Below, piece by piece: positions 28,031 through 37,132 of a stretch of DNA of 64,000 nt (its first letter is position 1; each line of letters starts with the position of its first letter). Source of the DNA: Pseudoxanthomonas sp. PXM01 (GTDB lineage: Bacteria; Pseudomonadota; Gammaproteobacteria; Xanthomonadales; Xanthomonadaceae); NCBI RefSeq assembly GCF_014851815.1, contig NZ_JACVAJ010000001.1:744001-808000 (forward strand), written 5' to 3'. The position numbers were made by a program, and so were the translations under genes. Below the pieces are notes generated by a model. It was not told where the DNA came from, did no database searches, and saw only the letters and a list, made by a program, of their open reading frames with translations.

Positions 28031-29611
28031 TCAGGCGTTGCCCGGCAACGCCCACACGCTGTTGGATTCTCCGACGCGGGCACGCTGGCGCGACACGCGC
28101 GCCAGCCAGGCGAAGCCGACCGCCATCGCCAGGGCACCCGCATCGATCGCGAACAACGCGGTATGGCCGGCCGCCGCGCTCTGCCAGAACCACGCGCCGG
28201 TCATGGCGCCGTGCGCCACCGGCACCAGCGCGGTGACCACGGCGGCCGCGCCGAGCAGTTCCACCGCGGCCCGGATCGGCGGACGCCACGCAGCCCAGGC
28301 CAGGCAGGCCGCCCAGGTCCCGAAGCACGCGACGTTGATGCCGGTCGCGACGTCGACGCCCCACGCGGCGCTTTTCGCTTCCAGCACTTGCGAAGCCACG
28401 AACGCCGCAGAAATGGCGACACAGACGCCGATGCAGAAACCGACCGTCGCCTTGGCCATCCAGAGCTGCGCCGTGCCCTGCTCGGCCTGCCGCTTCTTGC
28501 GGCGCGATTCGATCCACAGCAGGTTGCCGGAGTAGAACAGGAACGCGCCACCGACGCCGAGCAGGAAGTAGAGCCATTGCACCCAGGCGCTGCCGTACTC
28601 GCCGAAATGCAGCAGGTAGGCGATCGACAGCGTGGCGTGGTTGGCGTCGCGGCTGCCCGGCAACTGGCTGGCGATCAGTTCGCCCGTGTTGGCGTTCAGG
28701 GCCACGGCGCCCAACGCGCCCAGTGTGCGGGGCGCCTCGCCGGTGATCTCGACCACGGCATTGGCGTCGCCGGCGTTCGTGAGCTTCAGGTAGACGGGTT
28801 CGAATGCGTCCAGCCCACGTTGCTTCGCTTCTTCCTGAGCGCGCACATGCCACATCGCCAGGCCGCCCAGCCGTTCCGGCTTGCCGGCGGCAGCGATCTG
28901 CGGTGCGGTGTCCAGCGCGGCCGGCATGGCCTCCATCAGTTTGCCGCCGTAGATCAGCGGGTTGAGCGCCAGGGCGACCACCATCGCCAAGCACAGCAGC
29001 GCGCCGGTTGCGGCGAACATCACGTGCATCGGCAGGCCGAGCACGCCGATGAGGTTGTGCGCATCCTGCCAGAACCGCTTGAGGTTACGGCCGGGCCGCA
29101 GCGCGAACAGGTCATCCACCAGCTTCGGCAGGTGGATGACGATGCCGGACACCAGCGCCACCCCGTACAGCAGGCTGACGATGCCCATCAGGTAGATGCC
29201 CGCCACCGGGATGCCCAGCGAGTAGTGCAGCGCGTTGACCAGTTCGGCCAGCGCCGCCGCGGGCGGTTCGGTGCTGCCTTGCAGGTCGTCCGGCGTTGCG
29301 TAGTACCAGGTGCCTTTGGCATCCGGCCAGTAGACCAGCGGCTGTGCCGACTCTTCTCCCGGGAACATCATGCCTACCCAGGCACGCGCATCGGGATGGC
29401 GCTCCAGTGTTTCATCGAGCAGGTGTTGCGCGTCGGCCAGCGTGCCGACGGGCTGCTCGATGGCATGCGGCGATTGCCAGACCATCAGGTCGTGGTGGAA
29501 GACAGTGATCGCACCCGCGTAAAAGGCGACGAACAGCGCAAATCCGGCCACCAGCCCCACCCAGGTGTGCAGGGTGGTGAAGGTGCGCAGCGTGGAAGAC
29601 TTCAGTTTCAA
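28031..29611 (-). CDS. PepSY-domain membrane protein (siderophore-iron reduction type)
   Basis: 526 residues with TTG start at 29611 (MKLKSSTLRTFTTLHTWVGL), GGAGTGAG upstream. N-terminal PepSY_TM helix with LHTWVG, a periplasmic loop, further TM helices with HNLIGVLGLPMHVMF, and four or more C-terminal helices. Such proteins (PiuB/FoxB-like) sit with siderophore receptors and probably reduce or release ferric siderophore at the inner membrane. Last gene of a Fur-headed operon. Confidence 0.85.
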   Translation of the reverse strand: MKLKSSTLRTFTTLHTWVGLVAGFALFVAFYAGAITVFHHDLMVWQSPHAIEQPVGTLADAQHLLDETLERHPDARAWVGMMFPGEESAQPLVYWPDAKGTWYYATPDDLQGSTEPPAAALAELVNALHYSLGIPVAGIYLMGIVSLLYGVALVSGIVIHLPKLVDDLFALRPGRNLKRFWQDAHNLIGVLGLPMHVMFAATGALLCLAMVVALALNPLIYGGKLMEAMPAALDTAPQIAAAGKPERLGGLAMWHVRAQEEAKQRGLDAFEPVYLKLTNAGDANAVVEITGEAPRTLGALGAVALNANTGELIASQLPGSRDANHATLSIAYLLHFGEYGSAWVQWLYFLLGVGGAFLFYSGNLLWIESRRKKRQAEQGTAQLWMAKATVGFCIGVCVAISAAFVASQVLEAKSAAWGVDVATGINVACFGTWAACLAWAAWRPPIRAAVELLGAAAVVTALVPVAHGAMTGAWFWQSAAAGHTALFAIDAGALAMAVGFAWLARVSRQRARVGESNSVWALPGNA

Positions 29612-29621
29612 CGACTCACTC

Positions 29622-29885
29622 CTACTGCACCCAGTCCAGATGGCGCAGCAGCGCCAACGCCGCCAGCCCCAGCACCGATGCCAGGCTGTAGATCACCCAG
29701 GCCCGCGCGCCGCTGCGGAACTGGAAGCCCGCGCAGAACACGCCTACCCAGACCGGGAAGAACACCAGACCGCCGGCCACCAGCGTGGATTGCCACGGCC
29801 CCGGCAGCAGCCAACTGATCAGGCCGACGATGGCGGCCGACAGGAAGAAACCCGGCACGATACCGGCCAGCGCACGCGCCCACAT
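29622..29885 (-). CDS. DUF3649-type iron-uptake associated membrane protein
   Basis: 87 residues, three hydrophobic segments. Typical partner of DUF3325 and PepSY proteins in siderophore operons. The ATG at 29885 overlaps the DUF3325 stop (TGATG), and 10 bp separate it from the PepSY gene. Family call is from size, topology and order, not a profile search. Confidence 0.75.
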   Translation of the reverse strand: MWARALAGIVPGFFLSAAIVGLISWLLPGPWQSTLVAGGLVFFPVWVGVFCAGFQFRSGARAWVIYSLASVLGLAALALLRHLDWVQ

Positions 29886-30169
29886 CAGCCGTCACCCCGC
29901 GCGGCGTGTTCGACCCGCATGCCGGCGATGTAGGGCAGCACGATCATGGCGAACATCCAGCTGCCCAGCATGGCGCAGAAGCCGGCACCGGCGCCGAGCA
30001 CCTGCGTCCACAGCAGCAGCGATGCGACGGCCAGTGCCGTGCCGCCCCATGTGCCGGCACGGCCGATACGACGCCAGCTCGTCCAGCGACAATGCCGCGA
30101 GCCCGCGTAAAGCCCTGCTGCCGACAGCGCGGCGGTCAGCGCAGCCAGCATGCTCAACCCTTCTTCCAT
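29885..30169 (-). CDS. DUF3325-type iron-uptake associated membrane protein
   Basis: 94 residues, three hydrophobic segments, with a SRHCRWTSWRRIGR basic loop between helices 1 and 2. The ATG at 30169 follows AAGGAAATCTG; an internal Met at codon 7 is a less likely start. It lies 28 bp after the MFS gene in the siderophore operon. Role unknown; probably assists the PepSY protein. Confidence 0.75.
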   Translation of the reverse strand: MEEGLSMLAALTAALSAAGLYAGSRHCRWTSWRRIGRAGTWGGTALAVASLLLWTQVLGAGAGFCAMLGSWMFAMIVLPYIAGMRVEHAARGDG

Positions 30170-30197
30170 CAGATTTCCTTCCAGAACATGATGCCCT

Positions 30198-31481
30198 TCA
30201 GCGCCTGCGGCACCACAGGAACGTACAGACCAGCGTGAGTCCCATCACCGGCACCGCGGCCAGCGCGATGGCGGCCAGCAGATCGTCCGCCAGCAGGTAC
30301 TGCGAGAGGCCGCCGGATAATACCGGTCCCAGCGCGCAGAACGCGGCGATCAGGAAGCTGTAGCCGGCAAAAGCCCGCGCACGCAGGTCGGCGGGCGCCA
30401 GATCCTGCAGCATCGTGGGCAGCAATGCATTGGCCACGCAGGTCGCCAGCAGGAACGCGCCGGTCAGCGCCAGCGCCGCGGATGCGGACGGAGCGAACGC
30501 CAGCAGGCCGGCACAAGGCAATGCGATCGCCGTCGCCACGCCCATGATCGCGGGTCGGACGCGGGGACCCAGCCGCTCGCGCAGCGAGCGGTCGATGATC
30601 CATGCGATGGGAAGACTGGCCATGTTGCCGACGAGGATCAGCACACCCAACGTGTGCCCTACTCCATTGATGTCGACGGCGAAGCGCCGCGCGATGGCCA
30701 TGGCGATCATCGGCGTGACCGCCTGCACGGCCACCGCGACGCCGCCCGCCGCGCCGATGAAGAGCAGCAGCTGCCCGAGGCGTTCGCGTACGAAGCCGGC
30801 CAGCGACGACATGTGGAGGTCACGCGCGACGGGGACCTGCCGGGGCGGATCCTGCGTGAACGCACCGAGCAGCAACAATGGCACGCCTGCCAACGCCAGC
30901 AACAACATCGCGCGTCGCCAAGGCGCGAGGTGTCCGAGACCGGCGGCATCGCCAAGGCCGGTCGCCAGATGCAGCAGATCTCCACCGAGATAGAAACCCG
31001 CACTCGCCCCTGTCGCCATCAACGCGGCGAAACCGAGGTTGGCGCCGACGCGCCACCGCTCGCCGACCAGGTCTGGGATCAGCGAGTAGACGATGGGGAT
31101 CATCGCGAACTCGGTGATCCCCGCGGCGGCACGGCCGGCGAAGAACAGCGGGAAGTTTGGCGCCAGCGCACCCAGCAGCGTCAGGGCCGCCCACGTGCCG
31201 ATCAATCCCAGCAGGATCATCTTGCGTGAGTAGCGATCCGCCAGCCGCGCCAGCGGTACGGCCAGTGCGCTCGCGATGAGAATGCCGGCGATGCCATGCA
31301 GGGCGCCGATCACCGCGTCGCCGACACCGAAGGTATCGCGGATCGCCGGCGACAGGATCGACTGCAGTCCGCGATCGCTCATCTGCACCCCGGCGGTGAC
31401 GCCGAGGAACGCCACCGCGGCCAGACCCGCCCAAGGCCATGCCACCCGTGACCGGGCCGGCATGGCGAGGGCTTCATTCAT
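30198..31481 (-). CDS. MFS transporter in siderophore operon
   Basis: 427 residues, about 12 transmembrane helices with the MFS loop RLADRYSRK after helix 2 and a basic loop mid-protein. It lies 34 bp after the siderophore receptor on the same strand, so it is probably iron-regulated. It may import ferric siderophore or export siderophore across the inner membrane; direction is not determinable from sequence. Confidence 0.85.
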   Translation of the reverse strand: MNEALAMPARSRVAWPWAGLAAVAFLGVTAGVQMSDRGLQSILSPAIRDTFGVGDAVIGALHGIAGILIASALAVPLARLADRYSRKMILLGLIGTWAALTLLGALAPNFPLFFAGRAAAGITEFAMIPIVYSLIPDLVGERWRVGANLGFAALMATGASAGFYLGGDLLHLATGLGDAAGLGHLAPWRRAMLLLALAGVPLLLLGAFTQDPPRQVPVARDLHMSSLAGFVRERLGQLLLFIGAAGGVAVAVQAVTPMIAMAIARRFAVDINGVGHTLGVLILVGNMASLPIAWIIDRSLRERLGPRVRPAIMGVATAIALPCAGLLAFAPSASAALALTGAFLLATCVANALLPTMLQDLAPADLRARAFAGYSFLIAAFCALGPVLSGGLSQYLLADDLLAAIALAAVPVMGLTLVCTFLWCRRR

Positions 31482-31515
31482 GGCGACGGCCTACGCGAAG
31501 CTACTCCGGGGTGGC

Positions 31516-33621
31516 CTACCAGACGTACCGTGCGGTGGCCGTCACCGAACGCTCATAGCCGTAGTAGCACCAGTACACGGCGTTGCAGGCGCTGATGTAC
31601 TCCTTGTCACCCACGTTCTGCACGTTCAACTGGAAGCGCCAGTTCGAGAAGTCGTAATGCACGGCCGCGTCGAACAGCGTGTACGAAGGCGTTTCCCACA
31701 GGTTCGGTGCATCGCCGTAGTGCTTGCCGGTGTAACGCACGCCGGCACCGAAGCCCAGCCCGGACAGTGCGCCGCTGGTGATGGTGTAGTCGCCACCGGC
31801 CGACGCCGAGTGCTTGGGTTGCAATGCGATCTGCTTGCCCAGCGTGGCCAGGTCGTTGCTCTTGGTCACTTCCGAATCGATGTAGGCGTACGCGCCGTAG
31901 ACGCTCAGGCCGCGGCCGATGTTCCAGCGGCCCTCCAGTTCCACGCCGCGCACCTTGGTCTCGCCCTGCTGGATCTGGAACAGCGGATGGGTCGGATCCG
32001 GGTCGATGGTCAGCGTGTTCTCCTGCGTCACCTCGTACAGCGCCAGGGTGGCCAGCACCTTGCCGTTGGCCGGCTGGTACTTCAGGCCGGCTTCGACCTG
32101 CTCACCGGTCGTCGGCTCGAACGCGCGACCGAAGAAGTCCGCACCCATGGTGGGCTGGAACGACTGCGACCAGCCCACGTAAGGGGCCAGGCCATTGTCG
32201 AACACGTAGTTCACGCCGACGCGCGCGGAGAACTTGTCGTCGCTCTGGTGGCCACCACTCGTGTCCGTGCCCACCCAGTCCTGGCGTCCACCCACGGTGA
32301 ACACCCAGCGATCCAGCTTGATCTGGTCCTGCACATAGAGGCCCAGTTGCTTCTGCGTCTGGCGGGTACTGGCGGTGGTGACGGGATCGAAGGTCGGCGC
32401 CAGATTCGGCATGGAACCGTACACCGGGTTGTAGGCGTCCAGGCCCGTAGCGGCAAACACGAAATTGGAATCGTAGTTCCACTGCCCACGGCGGTAATCC
32501 AGGCCCGCCAGCAGCGTGTGTTCCGCGCGGCCCGTGCTGAATTTCCACTGCAGGTTGTTGTCCAGGCCGAAGGTCTTCTCGTCTTCGCGGGTGGACCACA
32601 GGTAACGGGACAGGGTGCGCTGGTCGGGAAGCAGGCCGAACGTGCCGACGGTGATGCTGGGTTCGACTTCCGAATCCATCAGGCGCGCGCTCTGGTTGAA
32701 CACCACGCCGCCACCGAAGTCGTGGCGGAACTCGTAGCCCAGCGACTTCAGCGTCTTGATGTAATCGTTCGCGTTCGGCTCGCCGGTATAGAGGCTGGGG
32801 CTGATCCTGCCGTTCGGATTCGGATGCAGCGTGCCCGCAGCCGGCAGGAAGCCCGCGCCGGCTTTGGTGTCCGCCTTCTGATAACGCGCCAGTACGGTCA
32901 GCTCGTTGGCCTCGTCCGGCTTCCAGGTGATGGCGGGTGCGAAGTAGTAACGGTCGTCGTGGATGTAGTCGACCGGCGTATCGCTATTGCGACCCAGCGC
33001 CGTCAGGCGGTACAGCAGCGTGCCGCTCTCGTTGAGCTTGCCACCGAAGTCGAGCGCGACCTGCCGCAGGTCGTCGCTGCCCACCTGCACTTCCACTTCG
33101 CGCAGCGTGTCTTCGGTGGGACGCTTGCTGACGTAATTGACCAGACCGCCGGGGGGCATGGCGCCGTAGTTCACGGAAGCCGGCCCCTTCAGGACCTCGA
33201 TCTGTTCCAGACCATAAGGTTCGATGCGGGTGATGCCGGTCCCCGAGCCTTCCGGCAGCGCAAGGCCATCCATGTAGCGCGCCGGCGTGAAGCCGCGCAC
33301 CAGCAGCCAGTCGCTGCGGCTGTCGCTGCCATAAGCGCCGCCCTGGGCGCCGGCGGTGAACCATACCGCCTCTTCGACACCATGGACGCCGCGATCCTGG
33401 AGGTGGCGCGAGGTGATCACCGAGATCGATTGGGGGATCTCCTTGAGCGATGTCGCGGTCTTGGTCGCGGTGCCGGTGTCCTTGGGAATCGGCGCCTGCA
33501 CCTGGACAGCATCCAGCGTGGTGGCGTCATCGGCGGCGGACTGGGCCAGCGCGAGGCCGGGCGTCGCCAGCGCAACGGCAATGGCGAGACTGAGGGAACG
33601 GAAGGACGCGGTACGGGTCAT
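31516..33621 (-). CDS. TonB-dependent siderophore receptor (FhuA/FoxA-like)
   Basis: 701 residues. Signal peptide ending ALAQ. N-terminal TonB-box region TTLDAVQVQAP. Plug with LKEIPQSISVITSRHLQDRG and GPASVNYGAMPPGGLVNYVSKRP, a pattern of the siderophore-receptor subfamily. The barrel ends with SACNAVYWCYYGYERSV and RYVW, as in FhuA/FoxA-type hydroxamate receptors. A 19-bp Fur box lies 85 bp upstream. Ferrichrome or ferrioxamine-like ligand is inference. Confidence 0.92.
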   Translation of the reverse strand: MTRTASFRSLSLAIAVALATPGLALAQSAADDATTLDAVQVQAPIPKDTGTATKTATSLKEIPQSISVITSRHLQDRGVHGVEEAVWFTAGAQGGAYGSDSRSDWLLVRGFTPARYMDGLALPEGSGTGITRIEPYGLEQIEVLKGPASVNYGAMPPGGLVNYVSKRPTEDTLREVEVQVGSDDLRQVALDFGGKLNESGTLLYRLTALGRNSDTPVDYIHDDRYYFAPAITWKPDEANELTVLARYQKADTKAGAGFLPAAGTLHPNPNGRISPSLYTGEPNANDYIKTLKSLGYEFRHDFGGGVVFNQSARLMDSEVEPSITVGTFGLLPDQRTLSRYLWSTREDEKTFGLDNNLQWKFSTGRAEHTLLAGLDYRRGQWNYDSNFVFAATGLDAYNPVYGSMPNLAPTFDPVTTASTRQTQKQLGLYVQDQIKLDRWVFTVGGRQDWVGTDTSGGHQSDDKFSARVGVNYVFDNGLAPYVGWSQSFQPTMGADFFGRAFEPTTGEQVEAGLKYQPANGKVLATLALYEVTQENTLTIDPDPTHPLFQIQQGETKVRGVELEGRWNIGRGLSVYGAYAYIDSEVTKSNDLATLGKQIALQPKHSASAGGDYTITSGALSGLGFGAGVRYTGKHYGDAPNLWETPSYTLFDAAVHYDFSNWRFQLNVQNVGDKEYISACNAVYWCYYGYERSVTATARYVW

Positions 33622-33705
33622 GGGGGACGGCTCGGAGACGGCCGGTGCCCGTGTCGCCGCCTACCGGTCGACATCAGGCCGCGGGCAATGCCCGGCGCCA
33701 GCCAG

Positions 33706-33724
33706 AATAAGAATCATTCTTATT
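33706..33724 (-). promoter_or_regulatory. Fur box upstream of the siderophore receptor operon
   Basis: AATAAGAATCATTCTTATT, a perfect 9-1-9 inverted repeat, in an otherwise GC-rich 130-bp gap. It matches the classic GAATCATTC core of Fur sites. Predicts iron repression of the receptor, MFS, DUF3325, DUF3649 and PepSY genes. Confidence 0.9.
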
Positions 33725-33751
33725 TTATGGCCGACAGCCCTGTTCAGGCAA

Positions 33752-34789
33752 TCACTTCGGCGCCGTGGAACCTCGCAGGGCCAGTCGGACCGGGATGGTC
33801 TGGCTCTCGGCCGGCTCCCCATCGATGAGGGCCAACAGGCTCTCCACCAGCAGCGCGCCTGCCCGCTTGGTGTCCTGCTGCACGGTCGACAGACCCGGGT
33901 TGACGAAACTCGCCAGCGGAATGTCGTCGAAACCCGCCACCGCCACGTCCTCCGGCACCCGCAAGCCGCGATCCAGCAACGCCTTCATGGCGCCGACCGC
34001 GATCAGGTCGCTGGCGCCGAACACCGCATCGAAGGCCACTCCTCTCGCCAGCAGCTCGCAGGCGGCCTCCTGCCCGGACTGTTCGGTCGTGATCGCATCG
34101 ACCTGAAGTGCTGGATCCGTCTGCAGTCCGGCCGCCTCCAGCGCTTGCCGATGCCCGAGGTAGCGCTCGAAGAACTCGGGATAGTGGTTCGACGCATGCC
34201 CCAGGAAGGCGATGCGACGACGGCCCTGCTCCAGCAGATGCTCGGTGATGTCGTAGCCGCCTTGGGCGTTGTCGCAGCCGATCGATACGCCCGGCGTGCC
34301 CGGCTGCACCGCGCCCCAGCGGACGAAGTGCGTGCCTTGCTCGACCAGCCGCTCCAGCCGGCCGCGCGATTCCAGGTAGTCGCCGTAGCCCAGCAGGATG
34401 ATGCCGTCGGCCTTCTTGCTGTCCTCGTAATCGGCCTGCCAGTCGTTGGACAGTTGCTGGAACGAGATCAGCAGGTCGTAGCCGCGCAGTGCACAGGCAC
34501 GGGTGATGCTGCCCAGCATCGACAGGAAGAACGGATTGATCGCCGACTCGTCAGGCGTCGGGTCTTCGAAGAACAGCAGCGCCAGCGTGCCGGAATGCTG
34601 ACGGCGCAGGTTGGATGCGTTCTTGTCGACCTTGTAGTTGAGCTGCTCGGCGATGGCGAGGATGCGCTTGCGCGTTTCCTCGTTGACCATCGGGCTGCCA
34701 CGCAAGGCACGCGACACGGTCGGCTGCGACACGCCGGCCAGATGGGCGATGTCCAGCGAAGTGGCCTTCCCCTTGATGGGCGCTATCAC
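33752..34789 (-). CDS. LacI-family transcriptional regulator
   Basis: 345 residues. N-terminal HTH TSLDIAHLAGVSQPTVSRAL (about 10-29), the hinge region, then a periplasmic-binding-protein-like sugar domain (GTLALLFFEDPTPDESAINPF and IGCDNAQGGYDIT). A 12-bp palindrome 78 bp upstream is a candidate autoregulatory operator. Ligand unknown. It may be the regulator of the maltodextrin genes, from which it is separated by the iron operon; the two operator types differ, so this is unproven. Confidence 0.88.
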   Translation of the reverse strand: MIAPIKGKATSLDIAHLAGVSQPTVSRALRGSPMVNEETRKRILAIAEQLNYKVDKNASNLRRQHSGTLALLFFEDPTPDESAINPFFLSMLGSITRACALRGYDLLISFQQLSNDWQADYEDSKKADGIILLGYGDYLESRGRLERLVEQGTHFVRWGAVQPGTPGVSIGCDNAQGGYDITEHLLEQGRRRIAFLGHASNHYPEFFERYLGHRQALEAAGLQTDPALQVDAITTEQSGQEAACELLARGVAFDAVFGASDLIAVGAMKALLDRGLRVPEDVAVAGFDDIPLASFVNPGLSTVQQDTKRAGALLVESLLALIDGEPAESQTIPVRLALRGSTAPK

Positions 34790-34866
34790 GAATGGTGTCG
34801 ACGACGAACGGCAGGAGCTCCGATGATGACACGCCGCCTGCAGCGGTTCGACCCCGGCGCAGCGGC

Positions 34867-34878
34867 GTAACCGGTTAC
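34867..34878. promoter_or_regulatory. Candidate LacI-type operator
   Basis: GTAACCGGTTAC, a perfect 12-bp palindrome between the OsmC-gene stop and the lacI-type start, with the CG centre typical of LacI-family sites. Confidence 0.55.
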
Positions 34879-34885
34879 AGCCCTC

Positions 34886-35362
34886 TCAGCTGACAGATGT
34901 CCGCGCTGCACCATGCAACTGCACGCCATCCGCGTCGGTGATGCTGACCGAGACCTCGACGCCGTGGCGCACGCTCTCGGTCACCACGCAGAAATTCTCG
35001 AACTGGGCCAGGATCCGCTCAAGCGACGCGTGCGCGGTGCCCGCCTCGGCCAGCCGGATGTCGGCATGGATATGCCCCACGCGCAGCCGCCCCTGCTCAT
35101 TGCGCACCAAGTCCGCAGTCGCCTGCGTGACCAGCTTGCCCGGCGTGTTCTTGAACTTGCGCAGCGCGAACAGCAGGCTGGCCGACAGGCAGTTGGCGAC
35201 CGCCGACAGCAGCAGGCGGGTGGGATTAGGCCCCTCGCCCTTGCCCAGCGGGGCCGGCTCGTCGGTCAGCAGGTCGGCGATGGTGGTCTCGTCGAAACGG
35301 ATGCGGAAGGCGTAGTCGTCTTCCTGTTCGAGTGTCAGGCGGATGGTCTGCGTGTCGCTCAT
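34886..35362 (-). CDS. OsmC-family peroxiredoxin-like protein
   Basis: 158 residues, OsmC/Ohr/YhfA fold. The two conserved cysteines are C58 (AVANCLSAS) and C125 (FENFCVVTES), the spacing of the peroxidatic and resolving residues. Reduces organic hydroperoxides or related thiol-reactive compounds in the cytoplasm. YhfA-like subgroup more than Ohr by the LLSAVANCLSASLLFAL segment. Divergent from the MBL-fold gene. Confidence 0.88.
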   Translation of the reverse strand: MSDTQTIRLTLEQEDDYAFRIRFDETTIADLLTDEPAPLGKGEGPNPTRLLLSAVANCLSASLLFALRKFKNTPGKLVTQATADLVRNEQGRLRVGHIHADIRLAEAGTAHASLERILAQFENFCVVTESVRHGVEVSVSITDADGVQLHGAARTSVS

Positions 35363-35436
35363 GGCGATTCCCTGGCTGGTCTCGACGCCATCATCGCATC
35401 GCGCGGCGGCAGCGGCTTGGCTTTACGTGCGAAGAC

Positions 35437-35442
35437 GTAGAA
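35437..35442 (+). promoter_or_regulatory. Predicted -10 box of the MBL-fold gene
   Basis: TAGAAT 30 bp before the ATG at 35472. A TTGGCT lies about 15 bp upstream as a loosely spaced -35. Confidence 0.35.
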
Positions 35443-35471
35443 TGCCGATCGACATCGTAGCCGGAGGCCTC

Positions 35472-36332
35472 ATGGCCATCCCTGCCCTGCACGCCTGGTT
35501 CGACGAGGCCACCAACACCATCACCTACGTGGTCTGGGACGCGTCCACCCGCCATGCGGCGATCATCGACCCGGTGTTGGATTACGACCACCGGTCCGGG
35601 CGTGCATCGCATCGGTCAGCCGATGCGATCCTGGGTTTCGTTGCCGACCATGATCTGTCGGTGCAGTGGGTCCTGGAGACACATGCGCACGCCGACCACC
35701 TCAGCGCCGCGCCCTACCTGAAGGAGAAGACCGGCGCGCCGATCGGCATCGGCGAACGCATCACCGACGTGCAGCGCACCTTCGCGCCGGTGTTCGGGCT
35801 GGACGATGTCAGTGGCGACGGCCGCGAGTTCGACCGCCTGTTCCGCGACGGCGACGTGTTTCCGCTGGGGGTACTGCAGGTGGAAGTACTGCATACGCCC
35901 GGTCATACGCCGGCCTGCGTGTCCTATCGCATCGACGAGGCGGCGTTCGTCGGAGATACGCTGTTCATGCCCGACTACGGCACCGCACGCGCGGATTTCC
36001 CCGGCGGCGACGCACGCACGCTGTATCGCTCGATCCAGAAGCTGCTGGCCCTGCCCCCGCAGACGACGTTGTACCTGTGCCACGACTACAAGGCGCCGGG
36101 ACGCGACCACTATGCGTGGGAGACCACGGTCGCCGACGAGAAGGCACGCAACGTGCACGTGGGAGGGGGCGTGGACGAGGACAGCTTCGTGGCGATGCGC
36201 GAGGCGCGCGATGCGACGCTGTCCGCGCCGACGCTGCTGCTGCCCTCGCTGCAGGTCAACATCCGTGCCGGCCGTCTGCCCGAAAGCGAGGCCAACGGCC
36301 GGCGCTACCTGAAGATCCCGCTGAAGCTCTGA
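35472..36332 (+). CDS. MBL-fold hydrolase (persulfide dioxygenase/Blh-like)
   Basis: 286 residues. Metal-binding motif THAHADH (H71, H73, D75, H76), GHTPACVSY with the next His, FVGDTLFMPDYGTARADFPGG, and LCHDYKA. The layout with DYGTARADFPGG matches ETHE1-type persulfide dioxygenases and bacterial Blh proteins that detoxify sulfide. Start ATG 35472 has CCGGAGG upstream; more 5' starts are outside the family alignment. Single gene. Confidence 0.85.
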   Translation: MAIPALHAWFDEATNTITYVVWDASTRHAAIIDPVLDYDHRSGRASHRSADAILGFVADHDLSVQWVLETHAHADHLSAAPYLKEKTGAPIGIGERITDVQRTFAPVFGLDDVSGDGREFDRLFRDGDVFPLGVLQVEVLHTPGHTPACVSYRIDEAAFVGDTLFMPDYGTARADFPGGDARTLYRSIQKLLALPPQTTLYLCHDYKAPGRDHYAWETTVADEKARNVHVGGGVDEDSFVAMREARDATLSAPTLLLPSLQVNIRAGRLPESEANGRRYLKIPLKL

Positions 36333-36339
36333 AGGTGGT

Positions 36340-37077
36340 TCAATCGCCCGTTGCGGAAGCGACGGGATGGGTCGCGACTCCGTTCCCGCAATCCTCCCCG
36401 AGCAGGCGCGACTGCTTCAGCCAGGCGGGGTCGGGGTAATACGCGAAAAGAAACGAACCGCCGCGGATGCTGTCGATCAACGGCTGCGCCACCGCGGCGC
36501 GTACCGCCGGACAGCCCAGACTGCGGCCAAGTCGCCCCTGCGCGCTGACCAGCGCCTCACTGACATAAGGTGCGCCATGGATGACGATCGCGCGTTCGCG
36601 TGCCTTGTCGTTGAAACCCGGTTCCAGGCCTTGCAGTCGCAGCGAATAGCCATTGGCGCCACGATAGGACTCCTGGGTGACGAAGGCGCCGAGGCTCGAC
36701 ATGTAGCTGCCGGTGGCATTGGAGAAGCGCGTCGCCAGGTTTTCGCCGGTATTGCGCCCGTGCGCGACCCGCTCTTCGAACAGCAGTCGCGCGCCTTCCA
36801 GGTCGAACACCCATAGACGTGGCTGCGTCGACGGCAGCGAGTAGTCGATCACGCTGAGCCGGCGCATCGGTACCGGCTCACCGCGCCGGATCGAGCACGT
36901 CATCGCCCGCGCCGCCATCGACAACACGTCGCGGTCCAGGGAAGGCGCAGCGCGGTGCAGGCGCTCGACCAGGCGCTCGGACGCGATCGACGAGGGCGAT
37001 TCCGCATGCGCGGCACCTGCGGCCGCGAGTCCGGCGACAGCGAGGCATAGCGGCAGCAGGAAGGGGGATCGACTCAT
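36340..37077 (-). CDS. Murein L,D-transpeptidase catalytic-domain protein (YkuD-like variant)
   Basis: 245 residues with signal peptide (LLPLCLAVAGLAAAGAAHA). Features: HGRNTGENLATRFSN, AIVIHGAPYVSEAL (H167) and SLGCPAVR (C189), the His and Cys of the L,D-transpeptidase active site. Probably periplasmic, making 3-3 peptidoglycan cross-links or attaching a lipoprotein. Same strand as, and 55 bp after, another L,D-transpeptidase. Confidence 0.85.
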   Translation of the reverse strand: MSRSPFLLPLCLAVAGLAAAGAAHAESPSSIASERLVERLHRAAPSLDRDVLSMAARAMTCSIRRGEPVPMRRLSVIDYSLPSTQPRLWVFDLEGARLLFEERVAHGRNTGENLATRFSNATGSYMSSLGAFVTQESYRGANGYSLRLQGLEPGFNDKARERAIVIHGAPYVSEALVSAQGRLGRSLGCPAVRAAVAQPLIDSIRGGSFLFAYYPDPAWLKQSRLLGEDCGNGVATHPVASATGD

Positions 37078-37132
37078 CGCAGCATCCGGACATCGGGAAG
37101 AAACGCCGGCCTCCCGATTCCGTCCGTACAGC

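Noticed and set aside
31276..33828. Long plus-strand frame across the siderophore receptor
   Set aside because: Antisense to a clear TonB receptor; low-information composition.
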